The notes beneath the pieces were generated by a model. The model did no database searches, had not been told where the DNA came from, and was given only the letters and a program-made list of their open reading frames with translations. From Flavobacterium paronense (GTDB lineage: Bacteria; Bacteroidota; Bacteroidia; Flavobacteriales; Flavobacteriaceae): a stretch of DNA of 64,000 nucleotides. The DNA lies in the NCBI RefSeq assembly GCF_030409795.1, contig NZ_JAUFQN010000019.1, positions 2,976,001-3,040,000 on the forward strand, given 5' to 3'. The translations under genes were made by a program, and so were the position numbers. How positions within the stretch are numbered: the first letter of the stretch is position 1; each line of letters begins with the position of its first letter. Shown piece after piece: positions 18,105-28,072 of this stretch.

Positions 18105-18515
18105 CTACTTTGCGTAGATATTGTAAACAAATTTCACTTCGTTGTAAGTAACGTATAACTGCACTCTATTATTTTCTTTTTTCTTGGTAATGACTAAAAT
18201 ATTGCACTTCGAAAATTTATTATCTACACATTCAAACGGAACAATGTTTACTTCATCATTATCGGTAATTTCACCATAAGCTTTGATTTTGAATGACTGA
18301 ACTTCAGAAGAATTAATTGTAATTAAATCTTTCTTAGCATCAAGCGTAATCAAAACTCTAGCATCAACAAAATCAGACCATTCGTTCCAATTTCCGTCAT
18401 CTTTTTTATCAGTAAAACTCACGCTACTAGTTTGAAAACGAATAGGCTGTGCAGAAGTTTTTTGCGTTCCGAAGTTTAAAACAATTAAAAAGAAAAAGAC
18501 ATTTAGGTATTTCAT
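18105..18515 (-). CDS. small secreted protein of unknown function
   Basis: I placed the start at the ATG at 18513-18515, giving 136 residues with a signal peptide MKYLNVFFFLIVLNFGTQKTSAQ (two joined parts). A longer reading frame to 18584 would put 23 unlikely residues before that signal. The mature part is rich in beta-strand patterns (RVLITLDAKKDLITI, VQLYVTYNEVKFVYNI) and has two Cys (VPFECVDNKFSKCNIL). I do not recognise the family. It lies between the M1 peptidase and rnpA, 2 bases from rnpA, and is probably periplasmic. Confidence 0.65.
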   Translation of the reverse strand: MKYLNVFFFLIVLNFGTQKTSAQPIRFQTSSVSFTDKKDDGNWNEWSDFVDARVLITLDAKKDLITINSSEVQSFKIKAYGEITDNDEVNIVPFECVDNKFSKCNILVITKKKENNRVQLYVTYNEVKFVYNIYAK

Positions 18516-18585
18516 AGTGAAAAATATTTGCTGTAAATCTACAAATTCTATTCTAAAAAAAGACAACCTTATTGGCGCTTTCAAT

Positions 18586-20472
18586 TTACTTCACTTCGTA
18601 AAAATTATTCTCTCTTTTCACATCCGCCATTAAACCACTTGAGTCAATAGTTATTTTTTTGATGAAAGTTTTTGCTTTTGGAATTTCAAAGAAATAATTT
18701 GGGTTAGCCCAAGGCCAGTCTGACAGAATGGTTCGTTTAACTTCAGGAGTTGGGTTTTCTTTTTCAAAACTCATCATTCGCAACGGAATATAAAAACTTT
18801 CTTTTGTACCGTCGGTATATTCTACCATAATATCTATTGGCATTGGCGTTCTGCCAATTCTTTCTAAAGAAACGCCTGTTCTTTGTACACCGTCAGTGGC
18901 GCCTTCTACATTTTTAATTCCGTAATCAATAGTGTTCAAAGTTTGTGTCCAATCCGTTAAATACCAATCGAGGTTTGCACCCGAAACACGTTCCGCGGTT
19001 CTTTTAATATCATTTGGTGTTGGATGTTTGAACTTGAAATCCTGAAAATATTTTTTTAAAGTTTTCATCAAATTTTCTTTTCCAATTAAATATTCTAATT
19101 GAGTCAAGAAAATTTCCCCTTTGCTGTAAGCAGAAATGCTATATGACCTGTTCTCATCATAACGGTCACCATGTGTGGTCTGGGGCAACTCTTTTCCAGA
19201 AGTTACTAAAAAACAATAGGCTTTATAAGCAGCTTCAAAAGGGTTTTTATTCTTCTTTTCGGTCATTTCGTTGAGTGCCAAATCTTCAATATAGGATGTA
19301 AATCCTTCATCCATCCAGGAATGTTTACTTTCATTAGAAGCCAAAACATGCTGAAACCAAGAATGTCCCAACTCGTGAGTCGCAACGCCAAAAAGTCCTT
19401 CCATCGAGCCTTCTCCAAGTATCAAAGTACACATTGCATATTCCATACCGCCATCGCCACCTTGAATAAATGAATACTGCTTGTATGGATAATTACCAAC
19501 GGTTTTATTGTAAAAATCCATTACTCTAATCATTCTTGGCTCTAGCTTCTTCCAATTGTCAATGATTTTCGGATTGTTTTTGTATAAAAAATGAAGGTCA
19601 ACATCGTTTGGTCCTTTCACTACATCATGAAGATAATTTTTGTCTGCAGCCCAAGTAAAGTCATGTAAATTAGGTGCGATAAAATGCCAAGTTAGCGTTT
19701 TTGATTTTGAATCTTTTTTGACAACTTTTCCTTGGTCTTCATAGCCAAAACCAATTTCGTTTTTGTTTTCCAAATAGCCGGTTCCGCCAAGAATATAATT
19801 TTTATCGATCGTAATTTTTACATCAAAATCACCCCAAACACCGTGAAATTCTCGGGCAATATATGGGTCGGCATGCCAACCTTCAAAATCAAATTCGGCT
19901 ATCTTTGGATACCATTGTGCCATGGAAAGTTCAACACCTTCGGAATTGTTTCTACCCGAACGTCGAATCTGAACTGGAACTTGTCCGTCAAAATCTAAAG
20001 TGAATGTTGTTGATTTTCCCGGAAGAAGCGGTTGCGCTAATGTAACTTCGAGAATAGTGCTAACCTCTTTTGCAATGGTAGAAACACCATCTTGCTTGAA
20101 ATTCGAAATTTTTAAATAACCGATTTCGTTTGGTTGTAGTTTAGCAATTCGACTTTCTTTAATTTCTTTACCATCAGCCGATTTAATTTTGTTCATAAAC
20201 CTGGCATCTGGATCGACAATGGTTTGAGCACGCATGTCCATTTCACTTCCTGGTTGAAACGCGTTATTGTACAAATGATAATATACACGACGTAAGGTGT
20301 CCGAAGAATTATTGGTATAAACCAGTTTTTGTTTCCCTTTGTATTGATAGGTTTTCACATCCATCGATACTTCCATAGTGTAAGCTGCTTTTTGTTGCCA
20401 ATAGCCTTTAGACTGAGCAAAAACAGACGTAAAACTTAGTAAAATAAAACCTAATAAAAGTTTAGTATTCAT
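18586..20472 (-). CDS. M1-family metallopeptidase
   Basis: The 628-residue exported protein (signal peptide MNTKLLLGFILLSFTSVFAQ) is a zinc aminopeptidase-type enzyme. The zinc site is HELGH at residues 366-370 with the third ligand Glu389 in MDEGF, exactly HExxH-x18-E; the exopeptidase motif is GGMEY at 341-345. The N-terminal half is the beta-rich M1 saddle domain. It probably trims peptides in the periplasm or at the surface; substrate is unknown. It lies downstream of the S8 peptidase, with a terminator between them. Confidence 0.92.
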   Translation of the reverse strand: MNTKLLLGFILLSFTSVFAQSKGYWQQKAAYTMEVSMDVKTYQYKGKQKLVYTNNSSDTLRRVYYHLYNNAFQPGSEMDMRAQTIVDPDARFMNKIKSADGKEIKESRIAKLQPNEIGYLKISNFKQDGVSTIAKEVSTILEVTLAQPLLPGKSTTFTLDFDGQVPVQIRRSGRNNSEGVELSMAQWYPKIAEFDFEGWHADPYIAREFHGVWGDFDVKITIDKNYILGGTGYLENKNEIGFGYEDQGKVVKKDSKSKTLTWHFIAPNLHDFTWAADKNYLHDVVKGPNDVDLHFLYKNNPKIIDNWKKLEPRMIRVMDFYNKTVGNYPYKQYSFIQGGDGGMEYAMCTLILGEGSMEGLFGVATHELGHSWFQHVLASNESKHSWMDEGFTSYIEDLALNEMTEKKNKNPFEAAYKAYCFLVTSGKELPQTTHGDRYDENRSYSISAYSKGEIFLTQLEYLIGKENLMKTLKKYFQDFKFKHPTPNDIKRTAERVSGANLDWYLTDWTQTLNTIDYGIKNVEGATDGVQRTGVSLERIGRTPMPIDIMVEYTDGTKESFYIPLRMMSFEKENPTPEVKRTILSDWPWANPNYFFEIPKAKTFIKKITIDSSGLMADVKRENNFYEVK

Positions 20473-20483
20473 TGGAATAAAAT

Positions 20484-20512
20484 AAAAAAAGGAAGGTTTT
20501 ACGCTTCCTTTT
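20484..20512 (-). terminator. terminator after the S8 peptidase gene
   Basis: Read on the minus strand, AAAAGGAAG (20512-20504) pairs with CTTCCTTTT (20495-20487) around an 8-base loop and runs into more T residues. It lies between the S8 stop and the M1 start. Confidence 0.7.
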
Positions 20513-20515
20513 AGG

Positions 20516-22090
20516 TTATAATTTTGGCGAGTTCTTCAGAGAGTTTGACATTTCTTCAGCCATTTTTAATGCATTGTAAGCATTTACTATTTTACCGGAA
20601 ACCGAAGTATCTGCGAAAGGGATTTTAATTCGTTTTTCATCAACCAAGACTTCAAGATTCAAAGATGTTCCCGATTGCATTAAAATTTGTTTTACCTGAG
20701 CAGCTTTCAAATTTGGATAATACTCACGTATTAAAGTGGCAACTCCAGCAGCATTTGGCGAAGCCATAGATGTCCCTTGTAAGTATTTGTATTTATTATC
20801 AGGTATGGTTGCATAGATTTTAACTCCAGGAGCATAAACATCAACATTTCTTTTCCCATAGTTTGAGAATTTGGCAATTACCTTTTCACCATATTCATAA
20901 TTCAGAGCGCCAACAGTCAAAACATTATCTGAAATTTCCGCACCATTTACTACATCTGTTGGAAAATTCGGTTCAGTGTCAATATCTTTTGCATCATTTC
21001 CTGCTGCATGAACGATTAGCACATCTTTGCTTGCTGCATATTTTATCGCATCGTAAACCCATTGTGCATGTGGCGAAAAGTCTTTTCCAAAACTTCCATT
21101 AATTACTTTGGCACCATTATCAACAGCATAACGAATAGCTAAAGCAATATCTTTGTCATATTCATCTCCATTTGGCACTGCGCGAACAGGCATGATTTCT
21201 ACATTATCTGCAACGCCATCACCACCAATTCCGTTATCTCTTCCTTGTGCAATTATACCCGCAACGTGCGTTCCGTGAAGCGAATCTTTACGGTTTTTAG
21301 AATAGACCACATTATTGCCATATTTTTTGTTGTTTATGTCTTCAGGATTGTCGCCTACTAATTTTCTTGGGTTAAAATCTTTGTTAAGATTATAATCTAT
21401 TTGGTCATACACATAATCTTTATAAGATTGTAAATCATCGTGAAAAGAATCGCCTTTTTGATTTGCATAAGAAAGCATGATTCTTTTTGCATCGTAAAGT
21501 TCAAATTTTACCGAAGGCATATCTTTTAGTTCCGAAACGGTGTAATTATCTTTTTTTAGAGCTTCGCGAATTGCTTTATCCGCTTTAAGCAAAACATCAA
21601 CATTTTCTTTTAAATCATTCGCATCCGCAAGTTTTGCTGTATAATCAGCCAAAGCATTTTTATAGACTTGAGAACCATCATCTGCTTTTTTCAAAACACG
21701 TGTCATTTCAAGGTTTTCATTATTTGAATCACCTAAAAAATTCCAACCATGAACATCATCAATGAATCCGTTTTTATCGTCGTCTTTTTTGTTATTTGGA
21801 ATTTCTTTTTTATTGGTCCAAATAACAGCTTTTAAATCTTCCTGATTAATATCAACCCCAGAATCTACAACGGCGACAATTACTTTAGTACTTTTTTTGT
21901 TTTTCAATAATTCTGTGTAAGTTTTATCCACACTCATTCCCGGAATAGAATCTTTTTCTAAATCAAGATGACTCCAACGTTTTAATTGTTGCTCTGTTAA
22001 AGGTGATTTTTTAGTAAATGGTTGGGAAGTTTCTTGTGCAAATAGTGTCAATGAAAACATTGAAATAAGCAATAATTGTAAACCTTTCAT
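20516..22090 (-). CDS. subtilisin-like serine protease (S8 family)
   Basis: The 524-residue secreted protease has a signal peptide (MKGLQLLLISMFSLTLFAQ). The catalytic triad is Asp76 (VVDSGVD), His272 (HGTHVAG) and Ser441 (GTSMASPNAAG), with the oxyanion Asn365 in AAGND. The gap of 196 residues between Asp and His is far longer than in subtilisin (about 32); it begins with a DDDKNGFIDDVHGWNF block seen in other Bacteroidota S8 enzymes and contains a charged helical insertion. There is no T9SS sorting domain at the C terminus, so it is probably periplasmic or released. It is followed by its own terminator. Confidence 0.92.
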   Translation of the reverse strand: MKGLQLLLISMFSLTLFAQETSQPFTKKSPLTEQQLKRWSHLDLEKDSIPGMSVDKTYTELLKNKKSTKVIVAVVDSGVDINQEDLKAVIWTNKKEIPNNKKDDDKNGFIDDVHGWNFLGDSNNENLEMTRVLKKADDGSQVYKNALADYTAKLADANDLKENVDVLLKADKAIREALKKDNYTVSELKDMPSVKFELYDAKRIMLSYANQKGDSFHDDLQSYKDYVYDQIDYNLNKDFNPRKLVGDNPEDINNKKYGNNVVYSKNRKDSLHGTHVAGIIAQGRDNGIGGDGVADNVEIMPVRAVPNGDEYDKDIALAIRYAVDNGAKVINGSFGKDFSPHAQWVYDAIKYAASKDVLIVHAAGNDAKDIDTEPNFPTDVVNGAEISDNVLTVGALNYEYGEKVIAKFSNYGKRNVDVYAPGVKIYATIPDNKYKYLQGTSMASPNAAGVATLIREYYPNLKAAQVKQILMQSGTSLNLEVLVDEKRIKIPFADTSVSGKIVNAYNALKMAEEMSNSLKNSPKL

Positions 22091-22164
22091 AGTTTATTTA
22101 TTTTGAGATTTATGAGTTGGTGTAAAAATAAAATGTTTTGTTACAGCATCAGAAATGATTAACA

Positions 22165-23025
22165 CTATGTTAAGATATCTTCACAACGGAAAATTTCTTT
22201 TAGGCGAATACCTTTTTCGGTATTTTCAACAGTGATAATTTGGTTATGAGCATCATGTTCTAGCCATAGGTAGTAATTATTTTCAACCGCGGAATGCAAA
22301 AACTTCGCTTTTTCAGGCATTGTTAAAAGCGGTCGTGTGTCATAACCCATAACATAAGGTAAAGGTAAATGTCCGGCAGTTGGAATCAAATCAGCACAAA
22401 AAACGATGGTTTTATCTTGGTATTGAATGTGTGGCAACATCATTTTTTCGGTGTGGCCGTTAACATAAAAAATGCCAAAACCCAGTGCTGTTGAAATACC
22501 AAAATCGCCTTCAGGTCTTTTGATAAAATTCAAATGACCGCTTTCCAGCATCGGCAAAATATTTTCCGAAAGGAAAGAGGCTTTTTCTCGAGCATTTGGT
22601 TTTGTTGCCCATTCCCAATGGTCTTCATTAGTCCAATAGTTAGCATTTTTGAAAGCAACTTCATAACCTGTTCTGTCTTTGTTCCAATTCACACTTCCGC
22701 CACAATGGTCAAAATGTAAATGCGTCATAAAAACATCGGTCACATCATCGCGATGGAAACCATATTTAGCTAAAGAACCATCAAGAGAATGTGTTCCCCA
22801 AAGCGAATAATAACCAAAAAATTTTTCCGATTGTTTGTTTCCCATTCCGGTATCAATCAAAATCAATCGGTTGCCATCTTCAATTAACATACATCTTGCA
22901 GCAATATCGATAAGATTATTTTCATCAGCTGGATTGGTTTTATTCCAAATGCTCTTGGGTACAACGCCAAACATTGCACCACCATCGAGTTTAAAATTTC
23001 CAGCCTCTATTGGATAAATTTTCAT
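22165..23025 (-). CDS. MBL-fold metallo-hydrolase
   Basis: The 286-residue cytoplasmic protein has the metallo-beta-lactamase motif THLHFDH with His102, His104, Asp106 and His107, followed by further metal-ligand candidates in VNGHTEKMM and VFCADLIPTAGH. The sequence resembles quorum-quenching lactonase-like and general MBL hydrolases, but the substrate cannot be assigned. The gene is divergent from the SUF operon, whose promoter lies in the 231-base gap upstream. No signal peptide is present. Confidence 0.85.
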   Translation of the reverse strand: MKIYPIEAGNFKLDGGAMFGVVPKSIWNKTNPADENNLIDIAARCMLIEDGNRLILIDTGMGNKQSEKFFGYYSLWGTHSLDGSLAKYGFHRDDVTDVFMTHLHFDHCGGSVNWNKDRTGYEVAFKNANYWTNEDHWEWATKPNAREKASFLSENILPMLESGHLNFIKRPEGDFGISTALGFGIFYVNGHTEKMMLPHIQYQDKTIVFCADLIPTAGHLPLPYVMGYDTRPLLTMPEKAKFLHSAVENNYYLWLEHDAHNQIITVENTEKGIRLKEIFRCEDILT

Positions 23026-23106
23026 TTTTTAATGTTTTTACAAATTTATAGAATTAAAAATCAATTTTCTCTATTCATTCATTCGTTATAAAAATGTTAC
23101 AGTTAC

Positions 23107-23136
23107 TTGAAAAAAAGGATATTTATAGTAACTTTG
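23107..23136 (+). promoter_or_regulatory. promoter of the SUF operon
   Basis: TTG at 23107-23109 is followed after 19 bases by TAACTTTG at 23129-23136, a full match to TTG-N19-TAnnTTTG. The start site would be near 23143, leaving a leader of about 114 bases before sufA. No Fe-S regulator (IscR-type) site was recognised. Confidence 0.7.
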
Positions 23137-23256
23137 CGCATTATTTAGACAAAATTAAAATAAGCCATGAAATGAGTATTAGTAAATATTCAATTGAATT
23201 GAATGTTTATATGCGAATTACATTTCACCTACTTAAAAACAAATAATAACAAGGTT

Positions 23257-23586
23257 ATGATTAAAGTTTCTAATGATGCTAGTAAAAAAATCGTTTCGAT
23301 GATGCAGGAAGACGGTTTTGATGCTGCCAAAGATTACGTTCGAGTAGGCGTAAAAAGTGGTGGCTGCTCAGGTTTGTCGTATGAATTAAAATTCGATAAA
23401 GAACTGGGCGAAAATGACAAAGTTTTTGAAGATAATAATGTAAAAATAGCTGTAGAGAAAAAATCGTTTTTGTATTTAGCAGGAACCATTTTAGAATTCT
23501 CAGGTGGATTAAACGGAAAAGGATTTGTATTCAACAATCCGAATGCATCTAGAACTTGCGGATGCGGAGAATCGTTTTCTCTATAA
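23257..23586 (+). CDS. sufA: A-type iron-sulfur carrier (SufA/IscA/HesB family)
   Basis: The 109-residue protein carries Fe-S clusters to apo-enzymes. The three cluster-binding cysteines are Cys37 (SGGCSGL), Cys101 and Cys103 (TCGCGESF), as in all A-type carriers. I use the ATG at 23257; a frame open to 23203 adds 18 residues with no family match. It is the first gene of the SUF cluster and sufB starts 15 bases after its stop. Confidence 0.92.
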   Translation: MIKVSNDASKKIVSMMQEDGFDAAKDYVRVGVKSGGCSGLSYELKFDKELGENDKVFEDNNVKIAVEKKSFLYLAGTILEFSGGLNGKGFVFNNPNASRTCGCGESFSL

Positions 23587-23601
23587 AACTAAACAAACAA
23601 A

Positions 23602-25050
23602 ATGGCAAAATATACCGAAGACGATCTAAAAGTTGAACTCGAAAGTAAAGAATACGAGTACGGGTTTTATACTGACATTGAGTCGGAAACGTTTCCAATT
23701 GGATTAAACGAAGACATCGTCCGTGCTATTTCTTTGAAAAAAGAAGAACCACAATGGATGACCGATTGGCGTATCGAAGCTTTCCGTGCCTGGCAGGAAA
23801 TGATTGAGCCAAATTGGGCCAATGTTCATTATGAAAAGCCAGACTTTCAGGCAATTTCTTATTATTCGGCACCTAAAAAAGTTGATCCAAATAAAACATT
23901 AGATGATGTTGATCCGGAGCTTTTAGAAATGTATAAAAAACTTGGAATTTCATTAGACGAACAGAAAAAGATGAATAATATCGCTATGGATATTGTGGTT
24001 GATTCAGTTTCTGTGGCTACGACTTTCAAAAAAACACTCAACGAAAAGGGAATTATTTTCTGTTCGATATCAGAAGCCATTAAAGAATATCCTGAATTAG
24101 TTAGAAAACATTTAGGAACCGTTGTCCCTCAAAAAGATAATTTTTATGCTGCTTTAAATTCGGCTGTTTTTTCAGACGGTTCATTCTGTTATATTCCAAA
24201 AGGTGTTCGCTGCCCAATGGAACTTTCGACCTATTTCCGTATCAATCAGGCAGGAACGGGACAATTTGAAAGAACGCTTTTAATTGCTGACGAAGGCAGT
24301 TATGTTTCGTATCTAGAAGGTTGTACAGCGCCAAGCCGTGATGAAAACCAATTGCACGCTGCGGTTGTAGAATTAATTGCTTTGGATGGTGCCGAAATCA
24401 AATATTCTACCGTTCAAAACTGGTATCCCGGAAACAAAGAAGGCAAAGGCGGCGTTTTCAATTTCGTAACCAAAAGAGGTTTGTGTGAGAAAAACGCAAA
24501 AATTTCATGGACACAAGTAGAGACCGGTTCGGCAATTACATGGAAATATCCTTCGGTTATTTTGAAAGGCGATAATTCAATAGGTGAATTTTATTCAATT
24601 GCAGTTACCAATAATTTTCAACAGGCAGATACAGGAACGAAGATGATTCATTTGGGTAAAAATTCCAAATCCACTATTATTTCTAAAGGAATTTCAGCAG
24701 GAAAATCAAACAATAGTTATCGAGGGTTGGTTCAAATTGGAGCCAGAGCTGATAATGCCCGTAACTTTTCACAATGCGACTCGTTGCTGATGGGAAATAA
24801 TTGTGGTGCACATACTTTTCCGTATATCGAAAGTAAAAATTCATCTGCTATAATCGAACATGAAGCAACAACATCCAAAATCGGTGAAGACCAGGTTTTT
24901 TATTGTAATCAGCGAGGCATTCCAACCGAAAAAGCCATTGCCTTAATCGTAAACGGTTTCAGCAAAGATGTATTGAATAAGTTGCCAATGGAATTTGCTG
25001 TCGAAGCACAAAAATTACTCGAAATCTCACTAGAAGGTTCCGTAGGATAA
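23602..25050 (+). CDS. sufB: Fe-S cluster assembly scaffold subunit SufB
   Basis: The 482-residue subunit of the SufBCD complex is where new clusters are built. The sequence carries the family blocks [69 protein letters not shown] (two joined parts), [39 protein letters not shown] (two joined parts) and the C-terminal [21 protein letters not shown] (two joined parts). Length agrees with E. coli SufB (495). It is followed after 30 bases by sufC. Confidence 0.97.
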   Translation: MAKYTEDDLKVELESKEYEYGFYTDIESETFPIGLNEDIVRAISLKKEEPQWMTDWRIEAFRAWQEMIEPNWANVHYEKPDFQAISYYSAPKKVDPNKTLDDVDPELLEMYKKLGISLDEQKKMNNIAMDIVVDSVSVATTFKKTLNEKGIIFCSISEAIKEYPELVRKHLGTVVPQKDNFYAALNSAVFSDGSFCYIPKGVRCPMELSTYFRINQAGTGQFERTLLIADEGSYVSYLEGCTAPSRDENQLHAAVVELIALDGAEIKYSTVQNWYPGNKEGKGGVFNFVTKRGLCEKNAKISWTQVETGSAITWKYPSVILKGDNSIGEFYSIAVTNNFQQADTGTKMIHLGKNSKSTIISKGISAGKSNNSYRGLVQIGARADNARNFSQCDSLLMGNNCGAHTFPYIESKNSSAIIEHEATTSKIGEDQVFYCNQRGIPTEKAIALIVNGFSKDVLNKLPMEFAVEAQKLLEISLEGSVG

Positions 25051-25080
25051 TCATAAATCAGAACAAAATACATTCAAAAA

Positions 25081-25833
25081 ATGTTAAGCATAAAAAATTT
25101 ACACGCTTCGGTTGAAGACAAAGAAATATTAAGAGGAATAAATCTTCAGGTAAATGCTGGAGAAGTTCACGCAATCATGGGACCAAACGGTGCCGGAAAA
25201 AGCACATTAGCTTCCATCATTGCCGGAAATGAAAAGTATGAGGTTTCAGAGGGCGAAATCCTTTTGGAAGGCGAAGATATTTCAGAACTAGCTCCGGAAG
25301 AAAGAGCACACAAAGGCGTTTTTCTTTCATTCCAATATCCTGTTGAAATTCCGGGTGTTTCGGTAACGAACTTCATGAAAACAGCTATCAACGAAAGTCG
25401 AAAAGCCAATGGAAAAGAAGAAATGCCGGCGAATGAAATGTTGAAATTAATACGTGAGAAATCAGAATTATTAGAAATCGATAGAAAGTTTTTGTCTCGT
25501 TCGTTAAACGAAGGTTTTTCAGGTGGAGAAAAGAAACGTAATGAGATTTTTCAAATGGCAATGCTGGAGCCAAAACTAGCAATCCTTGACGAAACTGATT
25601 CTGGTTTGGATATTGATGCCTTAAGAATTGTTGCCAACGGAGTAAATAAACTAAAAAGCAAAGACAATGCTGTGGTTGTAATCACTCATTACCAGCGTTT
25701 GTTGGATTATATCGTTCCGGATTTCGTTCACGTTCTTATGGATGGGAAAATCGTAAAATCAGGCGGAAAAGAACTGGCTTACGAATTAGAAGAAAAAGGA
25801 TATGACTGGATTAAAGCGGAATTAGAAGTTTAA
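25081..25833 (+). CDS. sufC: Fe-S cluster assembly ATPase SufC
   Basis: The 250-residue ABC-type ATPase drives conformational change in the SufBCD scaffold. Walker A is GPNGAGKST at residues 34-42, the ABC signature is [11 protein letters not shown] near 146-156, Walker B is [12 protein letters not shown] near 165-176 and the switch His is in [12 protein letters not shown]. Length is normal. It lies between sufB and sufD; the 75-base spacer to sufD contains a heptamer array. Confidence 0.97.
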   Translation: MLSIKNLHASVEDKEILRGINLQVNAGEVHAIMGPNGAGKSTLASIIAGNEKYEVSEGEILLEGEDISELAPEERAHKGVFLSFQYPVEIPGVSVTNFMKTAINESRKANGKEEMPANEMLKLIREKSELLEIDRKFLSRSLNEGFSGGEKKRNEIFQMAMLEPKLAILDETDSGLDIDALRIVANGVNKLKSKDNAVVVITHYQRLLDYIVPDFVHVLMDGKIVKSGGKELAYELEEKGYDWIKAELEV

Positions 25834-25872
25834 AAAAGTTTTCTGTTTTCAGTTCTCTGTTAAAAACACTAA

Positions 25873-25900
25873 CCGACAACTGACAACTGACAACCGACAA
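25873..25900. repeat. heptamer array (CYGACAA)x4 between sufC and sufD
   Basis: Four abutting units CCGACAA, CTGACAA, CTGACAA, CCGACAA fill positions 25873-25900, just before the sufD start at 25909. Other spacers in the window also show 7-base periodic words. Confidence 0.8.
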
Positions 25901-25908
25901 CAAAAAAC

Positions 25909-27225
25909 ATGGAATTTAAAGATAAATTAATCTCGTCTTTTATGGCGTTCGAAGAGAGCATCGATGTGAACAATGCGTTGCATGATGTTCGGACTTTGGC
26001 TATAAAAAACTTTGAAAATAAAGGCTTCCCAACCAAAAAAGAGGAAGCTTGGAAATACACTTCGCTGAACGCTATTCTAAAAAATGACTATTCTGTGTTT
26101 CCTAAACATGAAAATGCGATAGAATTTAAAGAGGTTAAGAAATTTTTTCTGCACGAAATAGACACTCATAAAGTCATTTTTGTTGATGGTAAATTCTCTT
26201 CCTTTTTATCGGCAACTACTCACGATGGTTTAGATGTTTGCTTGATGTCATCGGCATTGAACAAGCCAAAATACAAAATGGTAATTGATGAATATTTCAA
26301 CAAAATTGCCAGTAAAGATGAAAGCCTGACTACACTAAATACAGCTTTCGCAAATGAAGGAGCATACATTAACATCCCGAAAAGTAAGGTTGTAGAAAAA
26401 CCTATTGAAATTATTTATTTCTCGACTGGAGTTGAAAATGCTTTGATGGTTCAGCCAAGAAATCTGGTAATTGTTGGAGAAAATGCACACGTTCAAATCA
26501 TAGAAAGACATCAATCGTTGAATGAAAATCCGGTACTAACTAATTCGGTTACTGAAATTTTTGCACAAAAACGAGCTATTGTAGATTACTACAAAGTTCA
26601 AAACGATTTACAATCGGCAAGCTTAATAGACAACACTTATATTTCTCAAAAACAAGAAAGCCGAGTTTCAGTTCATACCTTTTCTTTTGGTGGAAACATC
26701 ACAAGAAACAATCTGAATTTTTACCATTTTGGCGAAAGAATTGATTCGACTTTAAAAGGAATTACCATCATTGGCGATAAGCAACATGTTGATCATTACA
26801 CTTTGGTAAATCATGCAACACCAAACTGCGAAAGTCACCAGAACTACAAAACGATTTTAGCCGACAGTTCAACCGGAGTTTTCAACGGAAAGATTTTTGT
26901 AGAAAAAGAAGCGCAAAAGACAGATGCTTTTCAGCAAAACAATAATATTTTATTAGGCGATAAAGCTACAATTAACGCCAAACCACAGTTGGAAATTTTT
27001 GCCGATGACGTAAAATGTTCCCACGGATGCACCATCGGGCAATTAGACGAAAACGCAATGTTTTACATGCAGCAACGTGGAATTCCGAAAAAAGAAGCGA
27101 AAGCCTTATTGATGTATGCGTTCAGTAACGAAGTCATCGAAAGCATCAAAATACCGGAACTCAAAAAGCGAATTACCAAAATCATAGCTACAAAATTGGG
27201 TGTGAATTTAGGATTTGATTTATAA
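25909..27225 (+). CDS. sufD: Fe-S cluster assembly scaffold subunit SufD
   Basis: The 438-residue SufD completes the SufBCD complex. The N terminus has the lead-in RTLAIKNFENKGFPTKKEEAWKYTSL (three joined parts), typical of SufD, and the C-terminal half carries the SufB/SufD core: NHATPNCESHQNYKTIL, GVFNGKIFVEKEAQKTDAFQQN (two joined parts), ADDVKCSHGCTIGQLDENAMFYMQQRGI (two joined parts). It ends with a strong palindromic terminator, so the first part of the SUF cluster stops here. Confidence 0.96.
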   Translation: MEFKDKLISSFMAFEESIDVNNALHDVRTLAIKNFENKGFPTKKEEAWKYTSLNAILKNDYSVFPKHENAIEFKEVKKFFLHEIDTHKVIFVDGKFSSFLSATTHDGLDVCLMSSALNKPKYKMVIDEYFNKIASKDESLTTLNTAFANEGAYINIPKSKVVEKPIEIIYFSTGVENALMVQPRNLVIVGENAHVQIIERHQSLNENPVLTNSVTEIFAQKRAIVDYYKVQNDLQSASLIDNTYISQKQESRVSVHTFSFGGNITRNNLNFYHFGERIDSTLKGITIIGDKQHVDHYTLVNHATPNCESHQNYKTILADSSTGVFNGKIFVEKEAQKTDAFQQNNNILLGDKATINAKPQLEIFADDVKCSHGCTIGQLDENAMFYMQQRGIPKKEAKALLMYAFSNEVIESIKIPELKKRITKIIATKLGVNLGFDL

Positions 27226-27253
27226 AAAAAGGCTGTCAATTGACAGCCTTTTT
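27226..27253. terminator. bidirectional terminator after sufD
   Basis: GGCTGTCAATTGACAGCC (27231-27248) is a perfect 18-base palindrome flanked by five A on the left and five T on the right. It can end sufD on the plus strand and the convergent lipoprotein gene on the minus strand. Confidence 0.9.
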
Positions 27254-27270
27254 ACTTTTTTTATTGAATA

Positions 27271-27960
27271 TTAATGAAGTGTATAGCTTGTTAAATACCT
27301 TGTTTTGGTTATATTATCTGTGCTTATTGTAGTACTATCATATATTAATCCAATATCTTTTGCAAACCAATTTTCACCAGAAATAGTTACAGTTTGTGAA
27401 TTTACAGTTTCAGTAAGAGTCATTTGCATTTTTATAACATTATTATACGTTATACCGCCTAATGTGACACTTACATCTCTTGCCGTAATATTTCCTACAT
27501 AACTAATATTTGCAGAAGTACTTCCTGAACTAGAGCCTGTATAAGTTACTTTTGGTTTAGCTGAACCTGTCCAGGTTTCACCAACCTGAAGATCATCCTG
27601 GAATATCTTAATTTCAAATCCAGCAATCGTAATTGTAAGTGAACCTTGCGTTTCTGTGTAAGGTGCCGATTTCTGATAATAAGATGCACCTCTTTTATTC
27701 ATCCAGGCTTGAACGTTTGTTTCACTGCTTGTATCTGTGAATTCATAATAAGTATTTCCACCAAAAGCAGTAGTTCCTATTAGGTTCATTTCGGTTGCAT
27801 CGGTGCCATTGGTATACTGCCACTTGTTGTTTACCGCCATCGGAAAGTAATCTCCAGTTGTTGTCCCGTTTGATTCAGCCGCATCATCACTGCTACAGGA
27901 TGATAAACAAAATGCAGATAGAACCAGTAAGATTAGGATTTTAAAAGTATTCTTTTTCAT
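27271..27960 (-). CDS. putative lipoprotein of unknown function
   Basis: I place the start at the ATG at 27958-27960, giving 229 residues. It opens with KKNTFKILILLVLSAFCLSSC, a clear lipoprotein signal; the acidic SSDDAAES after the Cys matches the Bacteroidota surface-export signal. The body is beta-rich and Ser/Thr-rich (YFPMAVNNKWQYTNGTD, WTGSAKPKVTYTG, YNNVIKMQMTLTETV). No enzyme motif is visible. A longer frame to 28020 lacks any family support. It is convergent with sufD and divergent from the membrane-protein pair. Confidence 0.75.
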   Translation of the reverse strand: MKKNTFKILILLVLSAFCLSSCSSDDAAESNGTTTGDYFPMAVNNKWQYTNGTDATEMNLIGTTAFGGNTYYEFTDTSSETNVQAWMNKRGASYYQKSAPYTETQGSLTITIAGFEIKIFQDDLQVGETWTGSAKPKVTYTGSSSGSTSANISYVGNITARDVSVTLGGITYNNVIKMQMTLTETVNSQTVTISGENWFAKDIGLIYDSTTISTDNITKTRYLTSYTLH

Positions 27961-28072
27961 AAGTAAGATTTTTTGTAATTGTAGCCAAATATATAAAAAC
28001 TTCTCAACGTAAGGATTCACTTTATATCAATGTTAAATATTTAAGTATATTTGATTACAATCATATAGCAAT

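Noticed and set aside
21690..21710. CACGTG within the S8 gene as a second parS
   Set aside because: The flanking bases (AAAACACGTGTCAT) do not match the parS arms.
23203..23256. Extended N terminus for sufA
   Set aside because: A-type carriers start at the MIKVSNDASKK position; the 18 extra residues have no match.
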